Source of the DNA: Petrimonas sp. IBARAKI
GTDB lineage: Bacteria; Bacteroidota; Bacteroidia; Bacteroidales; Dysgonomonadaceae
Assembly: GCA_002356435.2 (NCBI GenBank)
Contig: AP018040.2
Span: forward strand, 3,038,001-3,102,000
Direction of reading: 5' to 3'
DNA length: 64,000 nt
Shown here: positions 12,338-20,808 of the stretch, one piece after another
Numbering within the stretch: position 1 is the first letter of the stretch
Layout of the letters: each line of letters starts with the position of its first letter
Notes under the pieces: generated by a model
What the model was told of the DNA's origin: nothing
The model's input: only the letters and a program-made list of their open reading frames with translations
The model's database searches: none
Translations under genes and position numbers: made by a program

Positions 12338-12699
12338 TTCCCGTTTTCCAGTTTAATATCGAGGTAGATTTTATCTTTCACGATAGAGACGAGGCTGTCT
12401 TTCCTGATAAATGTTCCGTTGTCGACTCCATCCACATCTTCGAAACTGATTTGAAGCTGATCCGATTTGACGGTGTAAAAAGAAAACATCCCCTTGTCGT
12501 CGGTCACCGTATGTTGCAATGAGGCCGCCGAAACTTTGATGCCTTTAATGGGTTCGCCGGTTGTTTTGGAAACTACTTTGCCTTCTACAAACACATCCAA
12601 GCCAAAATCCTGCGGCGTACCGTAACAAGCCTGAAATATAAAAAGCGCTGTTGTAAAACTCAATCCGCCCACAATGTTTCTTATCCAATTTTGCCTCAT
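12334..12699 (-). CDS. Radical SAM-associated putative lipoprotein
   Basis: This 121-residue protein has a signal peptide ending FIFQAC, with Cys25 as the predicted lipidation site, followed at once by YGTPQDF. The mature part begins with a carboxypeptidase-regulatory-like beta domain (VEGKVVSKTTGEPIKGIKVS; about residues 38-100) and contains the acidic stretch FEDVDGVDNGTF. I recognise the CYGTP start and the paired radical SAM gene as the rSAM/lipoprotein pair found in Bacteroidota. The overlap with the enzyme gene indicates translational coupling. Only one cysteine besides none in the mature chain is seen, so cysteine thioether chemistry other than at Cys25 is unlikely. The role is unknown. 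Confidence 0.8.
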   Translation of the reverse strand: MRQNWIRNIVGGLSFTTALFIFQACYGTPQDFGLDVFVEGKVVSKTTGEPIKGIKVSAASLQHTVTDDKGMFSFYTVKSDQLQISFEDVDGVDNGTFIRKDSLVSIVKDKIYLDIKLENGK

Positions 12700-12802
12700 A
12701 ATGCTATTTTTTAGGTTATCAAATTTGAGACTGACCTCGTTTTATTCAGATGCAGTTTTAAGAAAAACGCTGCGCCAGACAAGGTTAAATTTTATTAATT
12801 GC

Positions 12803-13480
12803 TCAACGTCCAAGCAAATCGGGACGCAACCGTTTTGTACGTTCATGCGCCTGTTCCAGCCGCCATTCTGCAATTTTACGTTCGTGCCCCGAAAGAAGCA
12901 CATCGGGTACACGCCAGCCCTTGTATTCCGCGGGACGGGTATAAACGGGGGGTGCCAGCAAATTGTCCTGAAACGAATCGGAGAGTGCCGACTGCTCATC
13001 ACCAATAGCCCCGGGGATTACCCGGACAACGGCATCGGCAATCATGGCTGCGGCGAGTTCCCCTCCGGTAAGCACAAAATCGCCGATGGATATTTCACGG
13101 GTTACCAGGTGTTCCCGTACCCGGTAATCCACACCCTTGTAGTGCCCGCAAAGTATGATAAGGTTCTCCAGAAGCGACAATTCGTTGGCGGTTTTTTGCG
13201 AAAACTGTTCGCCATCGGGCGTAGTGAAAATCACCTCATCGTAATCGCGCTGCGATTTCAGGTGACTGATACAGCGGTCTATCGGTTCGATTTGCAACAC
13301 CATCCCCGCTTCGCCTCCAAAAGGGTAATCGTCCACACGACGGTGCTTGTCGAGCGTGTAATCACGCAGGTTGTGCAGGCCGAACTGCACCAGTCCTTTA
13401 TCTTGCGCCCGCTTTAGAATGGAACAATTAAGCGCTCCTTCTATCATTTCCGGCAAAACAGTAATTATATCGATTCGCAT
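12803..13480 (-). CDS. trmD: tRNA (guanine-N1-)-methyltransferase TrmD
   Basis: TrmD methylates G37 next to the anticodon of tRNAs reading CNN codons, preventing +1 frameshifts. The 225-residue protein shows the SPOUT trefoil-knot motifs [15 protein letters not shown] (about residues 110-124) and [12 protein letters not shown] (about 132-143), the SAM-binding site of TrmD. The start [15 protein letters not shown] is canonical. It lies 11 bases after the outer-membrane beta-barrel gene on the same strand and about 100 bases before the rSAM-associated lipoprotein gene, so all four genes may share a transcript. Essential housekeeping gene. Confidence 0.97.
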   Translation of the reverse strand: MRIDIITVLPEMIEGALNCSILKRAQDKGLVQFGLHNLRDYTLDKHRRVDDYPFGGEAGMVLQIEPIDRCISHLKSQRDYDEVIFTTPDGEQFSQKTANELSLLENLIILCGHYKGVDYRVREHLVTREISIGDFVLTGGELAAAMIADAVVRVIPGAIGDEQSALSDSFQDNLLAPPVYTRPAEYKGWRVPDVLLSGHERKIAEWRLEQAHERTKRLRPDLLGR

Positions 13481-13491
13481 AGGGGTATGGG

Positions 13492-15957
13492 TTAAGAGCC
13501 TGTACCGGTTCCTTCCTGTGAACTACCGCCCTGCAAAACGTCCTCGTTGGTAATGGTGCGCTGAACTTTCCTTACCGAAGATTTCAAGTCTCCGAAACGG
13601 TACGTCAGGCTCAGGCGGAAAGTGCGCATCGGGTTTTGAAAATTCATTTTCTGAACGAATCCTTCACCCGTTGTTGTCAGCTTGAAATCGCGGTACTTGT
13701 GAAAGGGAGTGGTTGTATTAAGGGAAACATCCAGCTTTTTGTTAAAGAAACTTTTCATGGCGCTGAACGAATAGAAATAAAAGGCCGATTGGGTGGTTTG
13801 CAGTTGTATGTTGCTCGTAAATATTCCTCCGTTTGCACTCAGCCTCACGTCTTTGGGCAATGTGAATGTTATCCCTCCGAAACCGCGACCCGAAAATCCG
13901 CTGTTCCTTACCCCGGCATTCTCCGTGCTTTGAATATCGGTATAACTGAGGGAGCCGTTCACGTTCATCCGGATAACCGGTGTGGGCGTCCAACTAAGAT
14001 ATCCATCAAGCCCTATTGATTGATTTCTCCCGATATTATCGTAGGTATTGTGAGTTACCCCTTCTCGGCCTTGATATTCATCTATAAATATTCTTGATGT
14101 GATGGCGTTTTGGGTAAACGAATAGCTAAGCGTGGCGTTGAAGTTCACTTTTTGTGAAAACGAACCGTAATTGATATTAAGATTATGGGTCTGTTCCGCG
14201 TCCAGGTTAGGATTTCCGTAACGGATGTTGTTGGGATCAGAATCGTTTATATAGGGATTCAGATACCAGATACCCGGGCGTGATATCCGCATATTGTAAC
14301 CCCACCGCAGGGTTTTCGTCATTCCCAACTGATAGGAGAAAGCGGCAGAAGGAACCATATCGAAGAAATCGGAATGTACAACCGTATCGGTTTGCACGCT
14401 CATAAAATGTATCTTCTGGGCAGTGTTTTCTCCCCGAAGCCCCAGCTTCAAACCGAATTTTCCAGCTTTTAATCCGTATCCGGCATATCCCGATGCAATC
14501 CGTTGTTCGTGGTCGAGGTCATTCTTACGGCTTTTATCCTCTTCCCATTGCCCTCCGTCATCCGGATTCAGGAAAGTATTGTCACCCCGGCTGGAGTTAT
14601 CGCGAAATATATACTTCAATCCCACTTCTATGCTGTGTTTGTCGGTAAGAGGATTCACGTAATCGACTTGTCCAGTGTGCTCTTTACCTCCGGCATTGTT
14701 GATGCTCTTCATGCGATAGCCCTTAGGGTAAAAATAATTGACAACCTGACTGTATTCACTTTCGTACTCACTGTCGTTGGGGTTTCTTTCAAAACGGTAG
14801 GAAACAGTAAGTAACTCGCCTTTCTTTTTAAAAGTCCGCTGATAATCGGTTGTCAGTGTAAATGACCCGAAATGGTTTATCGAATTATTATTCAACAGGT
14901 ACGAATAATCCCTCGCGCCTTGAGAAAGGACATCTTGTGATGAATTGGAATGAAATTTCCCCCCAAATTGTCCGACAGAAACGTTAAACAGATTCAGTGT
15001 ATCAGGCTCGTAGCTAAGCTGCGTATTGTAAAACAGTCCACCTCCGTAGTTTTTGGAAGTTCCGTCCTGTGTCAACTCATTTACCGGACTTGGAGCCATT
15101 TCTTCCCGGGTAAGTGATGTTTTTGCCTCCGGCCTGTTGTGGTAAAAATAACTTCCGTTTCCGGTAAGTCCGAACTTGCCGTATTTTAACGACAGATAGG
15201 CATTGCCACCATATCCCCCAAACGTATCGCCGTTGGCTCCAACAGAACCCGAATAGCCTTCGTCTACCCGTTTATCGGTAATGATGTTTATGATTCCACC
15301 CACGCCTTCGGCATCGTATCGTGCTCCGGGATCGGTAATCACTTCCACGTCCTTTATACTGTTTGCCGGCATGCTTTTCAACACTTGCGACGGGTTGTTC
15401 GAAATCATGTTTGACGGTTTCCCGTTCAGGTATATCTTAAAGCTTGATGAACCTTTCAGCTGGATATTATCTTCACCGTCGACCGTTACCAGGGGTACCT
15501 TACGAAGCAAATCCAACACGTTAGAGGTAGATGATTCGGGATCGTCTTTGGCGCTGTAGGTAAGTTTATCGATTTCCACCTTTACCAACGGACGCTGTGC
15601 GGTTACACTGATTTCAGACAACTCGGTAGAGCTTTCCGACATTTCAATTTGCCCGAGATTGACCTGCAATTCTCCGTTTTTCACCTCCACGCTGCGGTTG
15701 AAATTATTCATCCCTACAAACTGAAACGTGAATATATAGTCTCCGGCCTGCAGCGTAGTGGTGAAATTTCCGCTGTCGTCGGTAGCAAACTTTTTGATGG
15801 ATTTTTGTGGTACCGCTTTACTGGCAACCGAAACAGTGGCGTAAGGGAGTGGTTGTTTATCATTCGCACTTACCAGTTGTCCTTTCACATTAGTGCCCTC
15901 CGCATAGACCACAACGGAAGCTAGCAGGAGAATCAGTGATAATAGAGTTTGTTTCAT
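13492..15957 (-). CDS. Outer-membrane beta-barrel protein with TonB-receptor plug and carboxypeptidase-regulatory domain
   Basis: This 821-residue protein has a signal peptide ([19 protein letters not shown]), a CarboxypepD_reg-like domain (about residues 22-105; [20 protein letters not shown]), a TonB-plug region ([40 protein letters not shown]) and a large barrel of the outer-membrane family-3 type found in Bacteroidota. Such proteins resemble TonB-dependent receptors but are not SusC members and lack a SusD neighbour; the ligand is unknown. An in-frame ATG at 16002 would extend the protein by 15 residues, but a -7 element at 15981-15988 lies inside that extension, so MKQ is the likely start. 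trmD follows after 11 bases. Confidence 0.88.
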   Translation of the reverse strand: MKQTLLSLILLLASVVVYAEGTNVKGQLVSANDKQPLPYATVSVASKAVPQKSIKKFATDDSGNFTTTLQAGDYIFTFQFVGMNNFNRSVEVKNGELQVNLGQIEMSESSTELSEISVTAQRPLVKVEIDKLTYSAKDDPESSTSNVLDLLRKVPLVTVDGEDNIQLKGSSSFKIYLNGKPSNMISNNPSQVLKSMPANSIKDVEVITDPGARYDAEGVGGIINIITDKRVDEGYSGSVGANGDTFGGYGGNAYLSLKYGKFGLTGNGSYFYHNRPEAKTSLTREEMAPSPVNELTQDGTSKNYGGGLFYNTQLSYEPDTLNLFNVSVGQFGGKFHSNSSQDVLSQGARDYSYLLNNNSINHFGSFTLTTDYQRTFKKKGELLTVSYRFERNPNDSEYESEYSQVVNYFYPKGYRMKSINNAGGKEHTGQVDYVNPLTDKHSIEVGLKYIFRDNSSRGDNTFLNPDDGGQWEEDKSRKNDLDHEQRIASGYAGYGLKAGKFGLKLGLRGENTAQKIHFMSVQTDTVVHSDFFDMVPSAAFSYQLGMTKTLRWGYNMRISRPGIWYLNPYINDSDPNNIRYGNPNLDAEQTHNLNINYGSFSQKVNFNATLSYSFTQNAITSRIFIDEYQGREGVTHNTYDNIGRNQSIGLDGYLSWTPTPVIRMNVNGSLSYTDIQSTENAGVRNSGFSGRGFGGITFTLPKDVRLSANGGIFTSNIQLQTTQSAFYFYSFSAMKSFFNKKLDVSLNTTTPFHKYRDFKLTTTGEGFVQKMNFQNPMRTFRLSLTYRFGDLKSSVRKVQRTITNEDVLQGGSSQEGTGTGS

Positions 15958-15980
15958 AAAGGTACTTATTAAAATTTTAG

Positions 15981-16009
15981 CAAAAGTAGTTAATAAATTC
16001 AAGAGGCAA
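15981..16009 (-). promoter_or_regulatory. Promoter of the outer-membrane protein gene
   Basis: On the minus strand TTG (16009-16007) is followed after 18 bases by TACTTTTG (15988-15981), matching the Bacteroidota consensus. It places the transcript start near 15974 and rules out the upstream ATG at 16002. Confidence 0.7.
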
Positions 16010-16157
16010 CCTATAAAAGCACCCCCGTTACGATAATTTAGTAAAGGCAGTATTCTTTGATGCTTCTTTTTGCATTTTTAAACATTGGACTTGCTCTTAC
16101 CCTGTTTAGACGCAATATTGTCCGGTTTTCTTACACTAATAGCGTTAAAAAAATTCT

Positions 16158-16165
16158 TACTTTTG
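16158..16165 (+). promoter_or_regulatory. -7 element before the split lysO genes
   Basis: TACTTTTG matches TAnnTTTG; no good -33 TTG is seen at the right distance. The transcript would start near 16172, so the true start of the first gene is the ATG at 16186, not the in-frame ATG at 16057. Confidence 0.55.
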
Positions 16166-16185
16166 CAATTAAAAACAAAAGTCGT

Positions 16186-16467
16186 ATGCTCAACATTATC
16201 CTCATCATACTATCGGGCATTGTCGTGGGATATTTTGCCAGAAAACTCCCGCAAGTGAAGCATGTGGGATCCGTTATAAGCCTGATCATTATGTTGCTGT
16301 TATTTTTCCTGGGCGTTTCGGTAGGTGCAAATGAACAAGTAGTGACAAATTTCAGTACCATCGGCCTTGACGCATTGATCATTAGTTTCGGGGCGACTGT
16401 GGGAACTGTTCTCTGTGCCTGGCTGGTGTACTCGACGTTTTTCAGAAGAAAGGGTAAAAATTCATGA
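16186..16467 (+). CDS. LysO-type lysine exporter, N-terminal half encoded separately
   Basis: This 93-residue membrane protein has three hydrophobic segments (starting MLNIILIILSGIVVGYF, SLIIMLLLFFLGVSVGAN and a C-terminal one). It corresponds to the N-terminal part of LysO (YbjE, DUF340), the L-lysine exporter, which is a single chain of about 300 residues in E. coli. The GVSVGAN motif is typical. The gene ends in a four-base overlap with the gene for the C-terminal half, so the two are translated together and probably form one transporter. This two-gene form is, as I recall, usual in Bacteroidales rather than a new break. The upstream extension of the frame to 16057 contains the promoter and is not coding. 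Confidence 0.8.
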   Translation: MLNIILIILSGIVVGYFARKLPQVKHVGSVISLIIMLLLFFLGVSVGANEQVVTNFSTIGLDALIISFGATVGTVLCAWLVYSTFFRRKGKNS

Positions 16468-17066
16468 AGCAATCCCTTATCTATCTTCTGCTTTTTGCCC
16501 TGGGTGTCATTCTTGCTCTTTGGGGACACATCCCCGACGTGTTGCTGAAAGACGATATCTCGAAATGGATTCTTTACGGACTGTTATTTTTTGTTGGGGT
16601 ACAGATAGGTTCCGGCAAAAACATGTTTACGGCCGTGAAGCGATTCGGGTTCAAGATCGCCCTAGTACCCGTTGCCACCACCGTTGGAACGTTTGCAGGA
16701 GCTGCACTAACGAGCCTTTTGCTCCCGGAAAGGAGCTTGATCGATTGCCTGAGTGTAGGGGCTGGATTTGCATACTATTCGCTATCGAGCATCCTCATCT
16801 CCGAGTTTCGTGGAGCTGAACTGGGTACGGTAGCCTTGTTGGCTAACATCATGCGTGAGTTTATTGTCCTGGTTTTTACGCCGTGGCTGGTAAAATATTT
16901 CGGAAAACTATCCCCTATTTGCGCCGGTGGCGCGACCACCATGGACACAACCTTACCCATGATCACCAAATATTCGGGATCCGACTATGTGGTTGTGGCA
17001 CTTTTCCACGGAATGGTCATCGATTTTTCCGTACCTTTGTGGGTCAGTTTTTTCCTTACCTTGTAA
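16464..17066 (+). CDS. LysO-type lysine exporter, C-terminal half (DUF340)
   Basis: This 200-residue integral membrane protein matches the C-terminal part of the LysO exporter. The conserved stretch GAGFAYYSLSSILISEF and GGATTMDTTLPMIT with its acidic residue near residue 158 are typical of the family and likely line the transport path. FFVGVQIG echoes the FLGVSVG motif of the partner, which suggests the two halves are internal-repeat relatives. The start overlaps the stop of the N-terminal half (ATGA). Lysine export is the family function; the substrate is inferred. A metallophosphoesterase gene follows after 6 bases. Confidence 0.85.
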   Translation: MKQSLIYLLLFALGVILALWGHIPDVLLKDDISKWILYGLLFFVGVQIGSGKNMFTAVKRFGFKIALVPVATTVGTFAGAALTSLLLPERSLIDCLSVGAGFAYYSLSSILISEFRGAELGTVALLANIMREFIVLVFTPWLVKYFGKLSPICAGGATTMDTTLPMITKYSGSDYVVVALFHGMVIDFSVPLWVSFFLTL

Positions 17067-17072
17067 AAGATA

Positions 17073-18185
17073 ATGAAATCATTTTTTCTAACCATACTCT
17101 TTTTCTATGTAACGGCCAACGTATATGCAGCTATCAGGATATACCAGCTTATTCCGGCAAATGCGTGGGTCAGAATTGTCGTAATGGGTATTTTTCTGCT
17201 TGGATTTGCCAGCCTGCTTATTTTTTTCCGGTTTGGCGAGGCTATGCCTGTGGGAACTGCCGGCTTCTTCTATCGGTTCGGGACATCATGGATGATCGCC
17301 TTCCTGTATGTTTTCATGCTCATTCTCTTTGTCGATTTATTCAGGATCATCAACTGGGTTGCACCTATTGCCGACAAAGAAACTGTTCGTGGCATTTTTC
17401 ATCACAACGCGCTAACTGCCGTTACAGGTTTGGGGCTTACGGCGTTGATACTTTTGTACGGTAACTGGCAATATCACAACAAAAAACGTTCTCACATAAC
17501 CATCAAAACCGAAAAAATCGATAAACCGATGAGAATTGTCGGTATCAGCGATTTACACCTGGGATACACCATTTCAAAGAAAGAGCTGAGCAGATGGGTG
17601 GAGATGATCAATGCTGAAAATCCAGACATGGTTATTATTGGCGGAGACTTGGTTGACAACCAGTTGCGACCCGTATGGATGCATTCGCTCGACAGGGAAT
17701 TGCTGAAAATTAAAGCACCCTTGGGAGTCTATGCCTGTACCGGTAATCACGAATACATCTCGGGTATTAAAAACAGTGCAGATTTTTACACCCGGTCGGG
17801 AATCACGCTATTGCGTGACTCCGTGCTTCAAACGAATGGGTTAACAATCATCGGACGAGAAGATCATTCCCGGAAGAACCGAAAGACATTGCCGGAACTG
17901 ATAAAAAACAGTGACAACCGGACTTTTTCTATCCTGCTCAATCATCAGCCTTACTATCTGGATGAGGCAGTGCGGGAAGGAATCGATTTTCAGTTCTCCG
18001 GACATACACATCGGGGACAGGTCTTTCCAGCTTCGTTGATAACAGATAAAATTTTCGAACTCTCTCAAGGGTATATTCAAAAGAAGAATACCCATTTCTA
18101 CGTTTCTTCAGGCTTGGGCATTTGGGGCGGAAAGTTCCGCATTGGCACCCGCTCGGAGTACCTGGTACTGGATTTGGAGAATTAA
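17073..18185 (+). CDS. Membrane-anchored metallophosphoesterase (copy 1)
   Basis: This 370-residue protein has about four N-terminal membrane helices (residues 1-140) followed by a calcineurin-like phosphoesterase domain facing the cytoplasm or periplasm. All metal-binding motifs are present: SDLHLG (about residue 160), GGDLVDN, CTGNHEY, LNHQP and SGHTHRGQ. The family includes YkuE-like enzymes acting on lipid or nucleotide phosphates; the substrate is unknown here. The next gene is a paralogue with the same architecture, so this is a tandem duplication. It follows the split lysO genes closely (6 bases) and is probably co-transcribed. Confidence 0.9.
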   Translation: MKSFFLTILFFYVTANVYAAIRIYQLIPANAWVRIVVMGIFLLGFASLLIFFRFGEAMPVGTAGFFYRFGTSWMIAFLYVFMLILFVDLFRIINWVAPIADKETVRGIFHHNALTAVTGLGLTALILLYGNWQYHNKKRSHITIKTEKIDKPMRIVGISDLHLGYTISKKELSRWVEMINAENPDMVIIGGDLVDNQLRPVWMHSLDRELLKIKAPLGVYACTGNHEYISGIKNSADFYTRSGITLLRDSVLQTNGLTIIGREDHSRKNRKTLPELIKNSDNRTFSILLNHQPYYLDEAVREGIDFQFSGHTHRGQVFPASLITDKIFELSQGYIQKKNTHFYVSSGLGIWGGKFRIGTRSEYLVLDLEN

Positions 18186-18200
18186 ATTGTTTACTTTTTT

Positions 18201-19334
18201 ATGCGTTCACTTATCGTCGCACTCATTATACATTTCACGCTCAACATCCTTGTTTTCCTGAAGGGTTGGGATGTTTTTAAAACGAAAAAACTCCTCCGGA
18301 CTTTTTGGATGGTTATTTTCGCCTTCGAACTTTTGGTGTATCTTACGGGATTTGCATTCTACCGCCATCTCCCTCCTGAAATTATCCATCCCATCCGCAT
18401 GATGGGGACCAGCTGGATGCTTTTCCTGCTATACCTGGGGGGCCTGGTATTGATAGGTGACTTTCTGTACCTGGCGTCCCGGAAGAAACTCACCCGTCCC
18501 AAAGAATTATTGAACCAGCCAGCAAAAATGAAACTCACCCTCTTTCTCTCCTCCTTTGCAGTGGTAATACTCACGTTGTCTTATGGCAATTACAAATTTA
18601 ACCATCCAGAGGTACGACAGGTGGATATACAGGTTGGTAAATCAGCTGGAAAAATGGACTCCGTGAGGATTGCGATGGTTGGCGACTTACATTTGGGATA
18701 CCTGATCAACCGGGATGACGCACAAAGAATGGTGGATTTAATCATGGAGCAGGAACCCGATTTGATCCTTTTTGTGGGGGATATCCTCGACTCTAGCATC
18801 GAACCCGTTCAGGGACAAAGGATGGACGAGGAACTCCGGCGGCTGCAGGCGCCTCTGGGCGTATATTCCTGCACGGGCAACCACGAATACCGTTACGAAG
18901 CCGAACGAAAAATACAATGGTTGAACGATGCGGGCATAAAAATGCTGCGCGATTCGGCTGTCCTGATTGACAGCGCTTTTTATGTGGTTGGACGTGAAGA
19001 TTTTGTGTTCTCCGACCGGTTGCCTTTATCCGAAATTTTGAACCGGCAAAACGTGAATGTATCAAAACCGGTCATCGTCCTGAACCACAGCCCCAACGAC
19101 CTTGACGAAGAGGTCAATGCCGGAGCCGACATTGCGCTATACGGACACACCCACCACGGACAGGCTTTTCCCGGAAATATTGCCACACGCTTAGTTTTTG
19201 AAGTGGCATACGGGTATGCCCGGAAAGGGAACACACATATCTATGTAACCTCGGGACTGGGATTAGCTGGCCCGCAATACCGCATAGGCACGGTTTCGGA
19301 AGTAGTGGTATTGAATGTGAAATTTGAGAAGTAA
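18201..19334 (+). CDS. Membrane-anchored metallophosphoesterase (copy 2)
   Basis: This 377-residue protein repeats the plan of its upstream neighbour: four N-terminal hydrophobic helices, then a calcineurin-like domain with GDLHLG, VGDILDS, CTGNHEY, LNHSP and YGHTHHGQ. Shared blocks such as APLGVYSCTGNHEYR (copy 1 has APLGVYACTGNHEYI) and the GRED motif show descent from a duplication, while the membrane part has diverged strongly. The second metal motif has lost one glycine (VGD instead of GGD) but keeps the aspartate, so activity is expected. It ends 4 bases from a convergent gene, without an obvious terminator between them. Confidence 0.9.
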   Translation: MRSLIVALIIHFTLNILVFLKGWDVFKTKKLLRTFWMVIFAFELLVYLTGFAFYRHLPPEIIHPIRMMGTSWMLFLLYLGGLVLIGDFLYLASRKKLTRPKELLNQPAKMKLTLFLSSFAVVILTLSYGNYKFNHPEVRQVDIQVGKSAGKMDSVRIAMVGDLHLGYLINRDDAQRMVDLIMEQEPDLILFVGDILDSSIEPVQGQRMDEELRRLQAPLGVYSCTGNHEYRYEAERKIQWLNDAGIKMLRDSAVLIDSAFYVVGREDFVFSDRLPLSEILNRQNVNVSKPVIVLNHSPNDLDEEVNAGADIALYGHTHHGQAFPGNIATRLVFEVAYGYARKGNTHIYVTSGLGLAGPQYRIGTVSEVVVLNVKFEK

Positions 19335-19337
19335 GTT

Positions 19338-19895
19338 TCAAAACGTAACTTTCAGCGACAAGCCGGCAGAAGTGTTGGCCTGTCCCAGATAGTTGTGCGT
19401 ATCAATAAAAGGATTCAATTCGACTTTTACAGAACTCAAGTTCCCGCGAAGATCCTGAATATACATATTGTTTACTTTTGCCACCCTTACCGCATCGACA
19501 ATAGCCCATACATCGAGCGCGATGGTAGCAGCCAACCCGGTAAGCATTATCGCCACACCGGCAGGGTTTGTTTCATACTCCGTGAAAGATCCAAACTGGT
19601 TGTAGGTTGTAACTTCATCGTACGACATTAATGCTCCGGCAACAGTAATGCCTGACAGAGCTATTGAACCTCCTAAAAAAGCAAGGCCACGACCTGTTTC
19701 CCCACTAAGCATCTGTCCTAATCCCGGAATAAAGAAAGAGGCAAGCCCCATAACCGCGGGATTATTCGGATCTCCGGGTTGTGGCATGTACATTTTATAA
19801 TCGTATTTTTGTTTGTTGATTTTGTAGGTTTGCGCATGCGCATTAAAAGAAAAGCATCCGAAAAGGATTAATGCTGCAACAATTAATGATTTCAT
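19338..19895 (-). CDS. Secreted/membrane protein of unknown function (TM2-like glycine-rich segment)
   Basis: I do not recognise a characterised family. The 185-residue protein has a signal peptide (cleavage after FNAHAQ, about residue 21), a glycine-rich hydrophobic stretch (GLASFFIPGLGQMLSGETG, about 50-68) resembling the TM2/DUF5683 type in Bacteroidota, two further membrane-like helices (about 72-92 and 108-130), and a beta-like C-terminal end closing in VTF. It could sit in the inner or outer membrane. It converges with the metallophosphoesterase genes and has its own start 45 bases from the 3' end of the zinc-ribbon protein gene. Confidence 0.7.
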   Translation of the reverse strand: MKSLIVAALILFGCFSFNAHAQTYKINKQKYDYKMYMPQPGDPNNPAVMGLASFFIPGLGQMLSGETGRGLAFLGGSIALSGITVAGALMSYDEVTTYNQFGSFTEYETNPAGVAIMLTGLAATIALDVWAIVDAVRVAKVNNMYIQDLRGNLSSVKVELNPFIDTHNYLGQANTSAGLSLKVTF

Positions 19896-19940
19896 AATAT
19901 CGATTTTTTTTAAAAATATGCTCTTTATTGTTTTAATCCG

Positions 19941-20783
19941 CTAAGACGGATAATTGATTTGTATGGATTGGATAATTCTTTCTGCTGCCTGTTCTGCAAC
20001 TTTATCGTCTCTTCTGCTTAAAACCATCACTTGCCAATAATTTAAATCCTTCACTATTCCTATATTTATAAAAGCAATGTGATATCCGTTCTGGGTATAT
20101 GTCCCTCGCTGGATAAATCCGGGAAGGTTACGGACAGAATAACTGTCTTCTGAATATACGAAGTTGGTAACTCCTTGCATACCCTTAACTTCGTTAACTG
20201 CACCGTCAGCAGCACCTTGCATATTCAGTTCGCCAATCTCGGCTGGATTGTATTTTGCCTCAATCACCCCTACCTTAAATTGATTGTCATTGGACGTTTC
20301 AAATGTTTCCATCTTCTCCAGCATTCTTTTTATATTCTCGGGCAACAGGGGTGGTGTCGAAGATTTCAGCTCCCAGGGTGTTTCAAGAGTTAACTGATAA
20401 GTTCCGTAGGTTTTCTTTACCCATTGTTCCGAGAGTACCTTTTCATCGGTTTTTTTGTTGTTCTTAAGTGCAGTGACAGCCGCACTACCAAGCCATGAAC
20501 CGACAGCCGCAAAAATTGTGGTTATTACTACGATAAGAATTTTCTCCTTCAGAGATCTCGATTTGAGTATCTTGCCTTTCTTTATCGGTATTGCGGGTGG
20601 CAATTGATCTTCTGTGAAACAGGCGTTTCGTTTAAAATCTTCAAATGTTCCGCCGGGATTTCTTCGCTGCCATTGGGTGAAATTATTGTCGAGCTTCTGT
20701 CCGCACGATGTACAGAATACCACATATTCCGATTTCATCTCGTTACGATTGCCGCAGTTGTTGCATTGTAGGTAGTGTATCAT
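19941..20783 (-). CDS. Zinc-ribbon membrane-anchored protein of unknown function
   Basis: The 280-residue protein begins with a zinc ribbon (CNNCG near residue 7 and CTSCGQK near residue 29), followed by a basic linker, one membrane helix (about residues 86-107, ILIVVITTIFAAVGSWLGSAA) and an extracytoplasmic domain of about 170 residues with no motif I can name. The topology suggests a cytoplasmic metal-binding or interaction module joined to a periplasmic domain. A -7 element overlaps the end of murF, so it is probably transcribed on its own. The function is unknown. Confidence 0.75.
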   Translation of the reverse strand: MIHYLQCNNCGNRNEMKSEYVVFCTSCGQKLDNNFTQWQRRNPGGTFEDFKRNACFTEDQLPPAIPIKKGKILKSRSLKEKILIVVITTIFAAVGSWLGSAAVTALKNNKKTDEKVLSEQWVKKTYGTYQLTLETPWELKSSTPPLLPENIKRMLEKMETFETSNDNQFKVGVIEAKYNPAEIGELNMQGAADGAVNEVKGMQGVTNFVYSEDSYSVRNLPGFIQRGTYTQNGYHIAFINIGIVKDLNYWQVMVLSRRDDKVAEQAAERIIQSIQINYPS

Positions 20784-20800
20784 GTCGTGTTTCTTCTTTA

Positions 20801-20808
20801 CAAATTTA
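20801..20808 (-). promoter_or_regulatory. -7 element for the zinc-ribbon gene
   Basis: TAAATTTG on the minus strand fits TAnnTTTG and overlaps the last codons of murF. The start codon is 18 bases downstream. No clear -33 TTG was found. Confidence 0.45.

Noticed and set aside
12674-13417. 247-residue plus-strand open frame
   Set aside because: It is the complementary shadow of trmD, whose SPOUT motifs are unmistakable.
16057-16185. Upstream extension of the first lysO half
   Set aside because: It contains the -7 promoter element and reads as non-membrane, unlike the rest; the start at 16186 gives the normal N-terminus.
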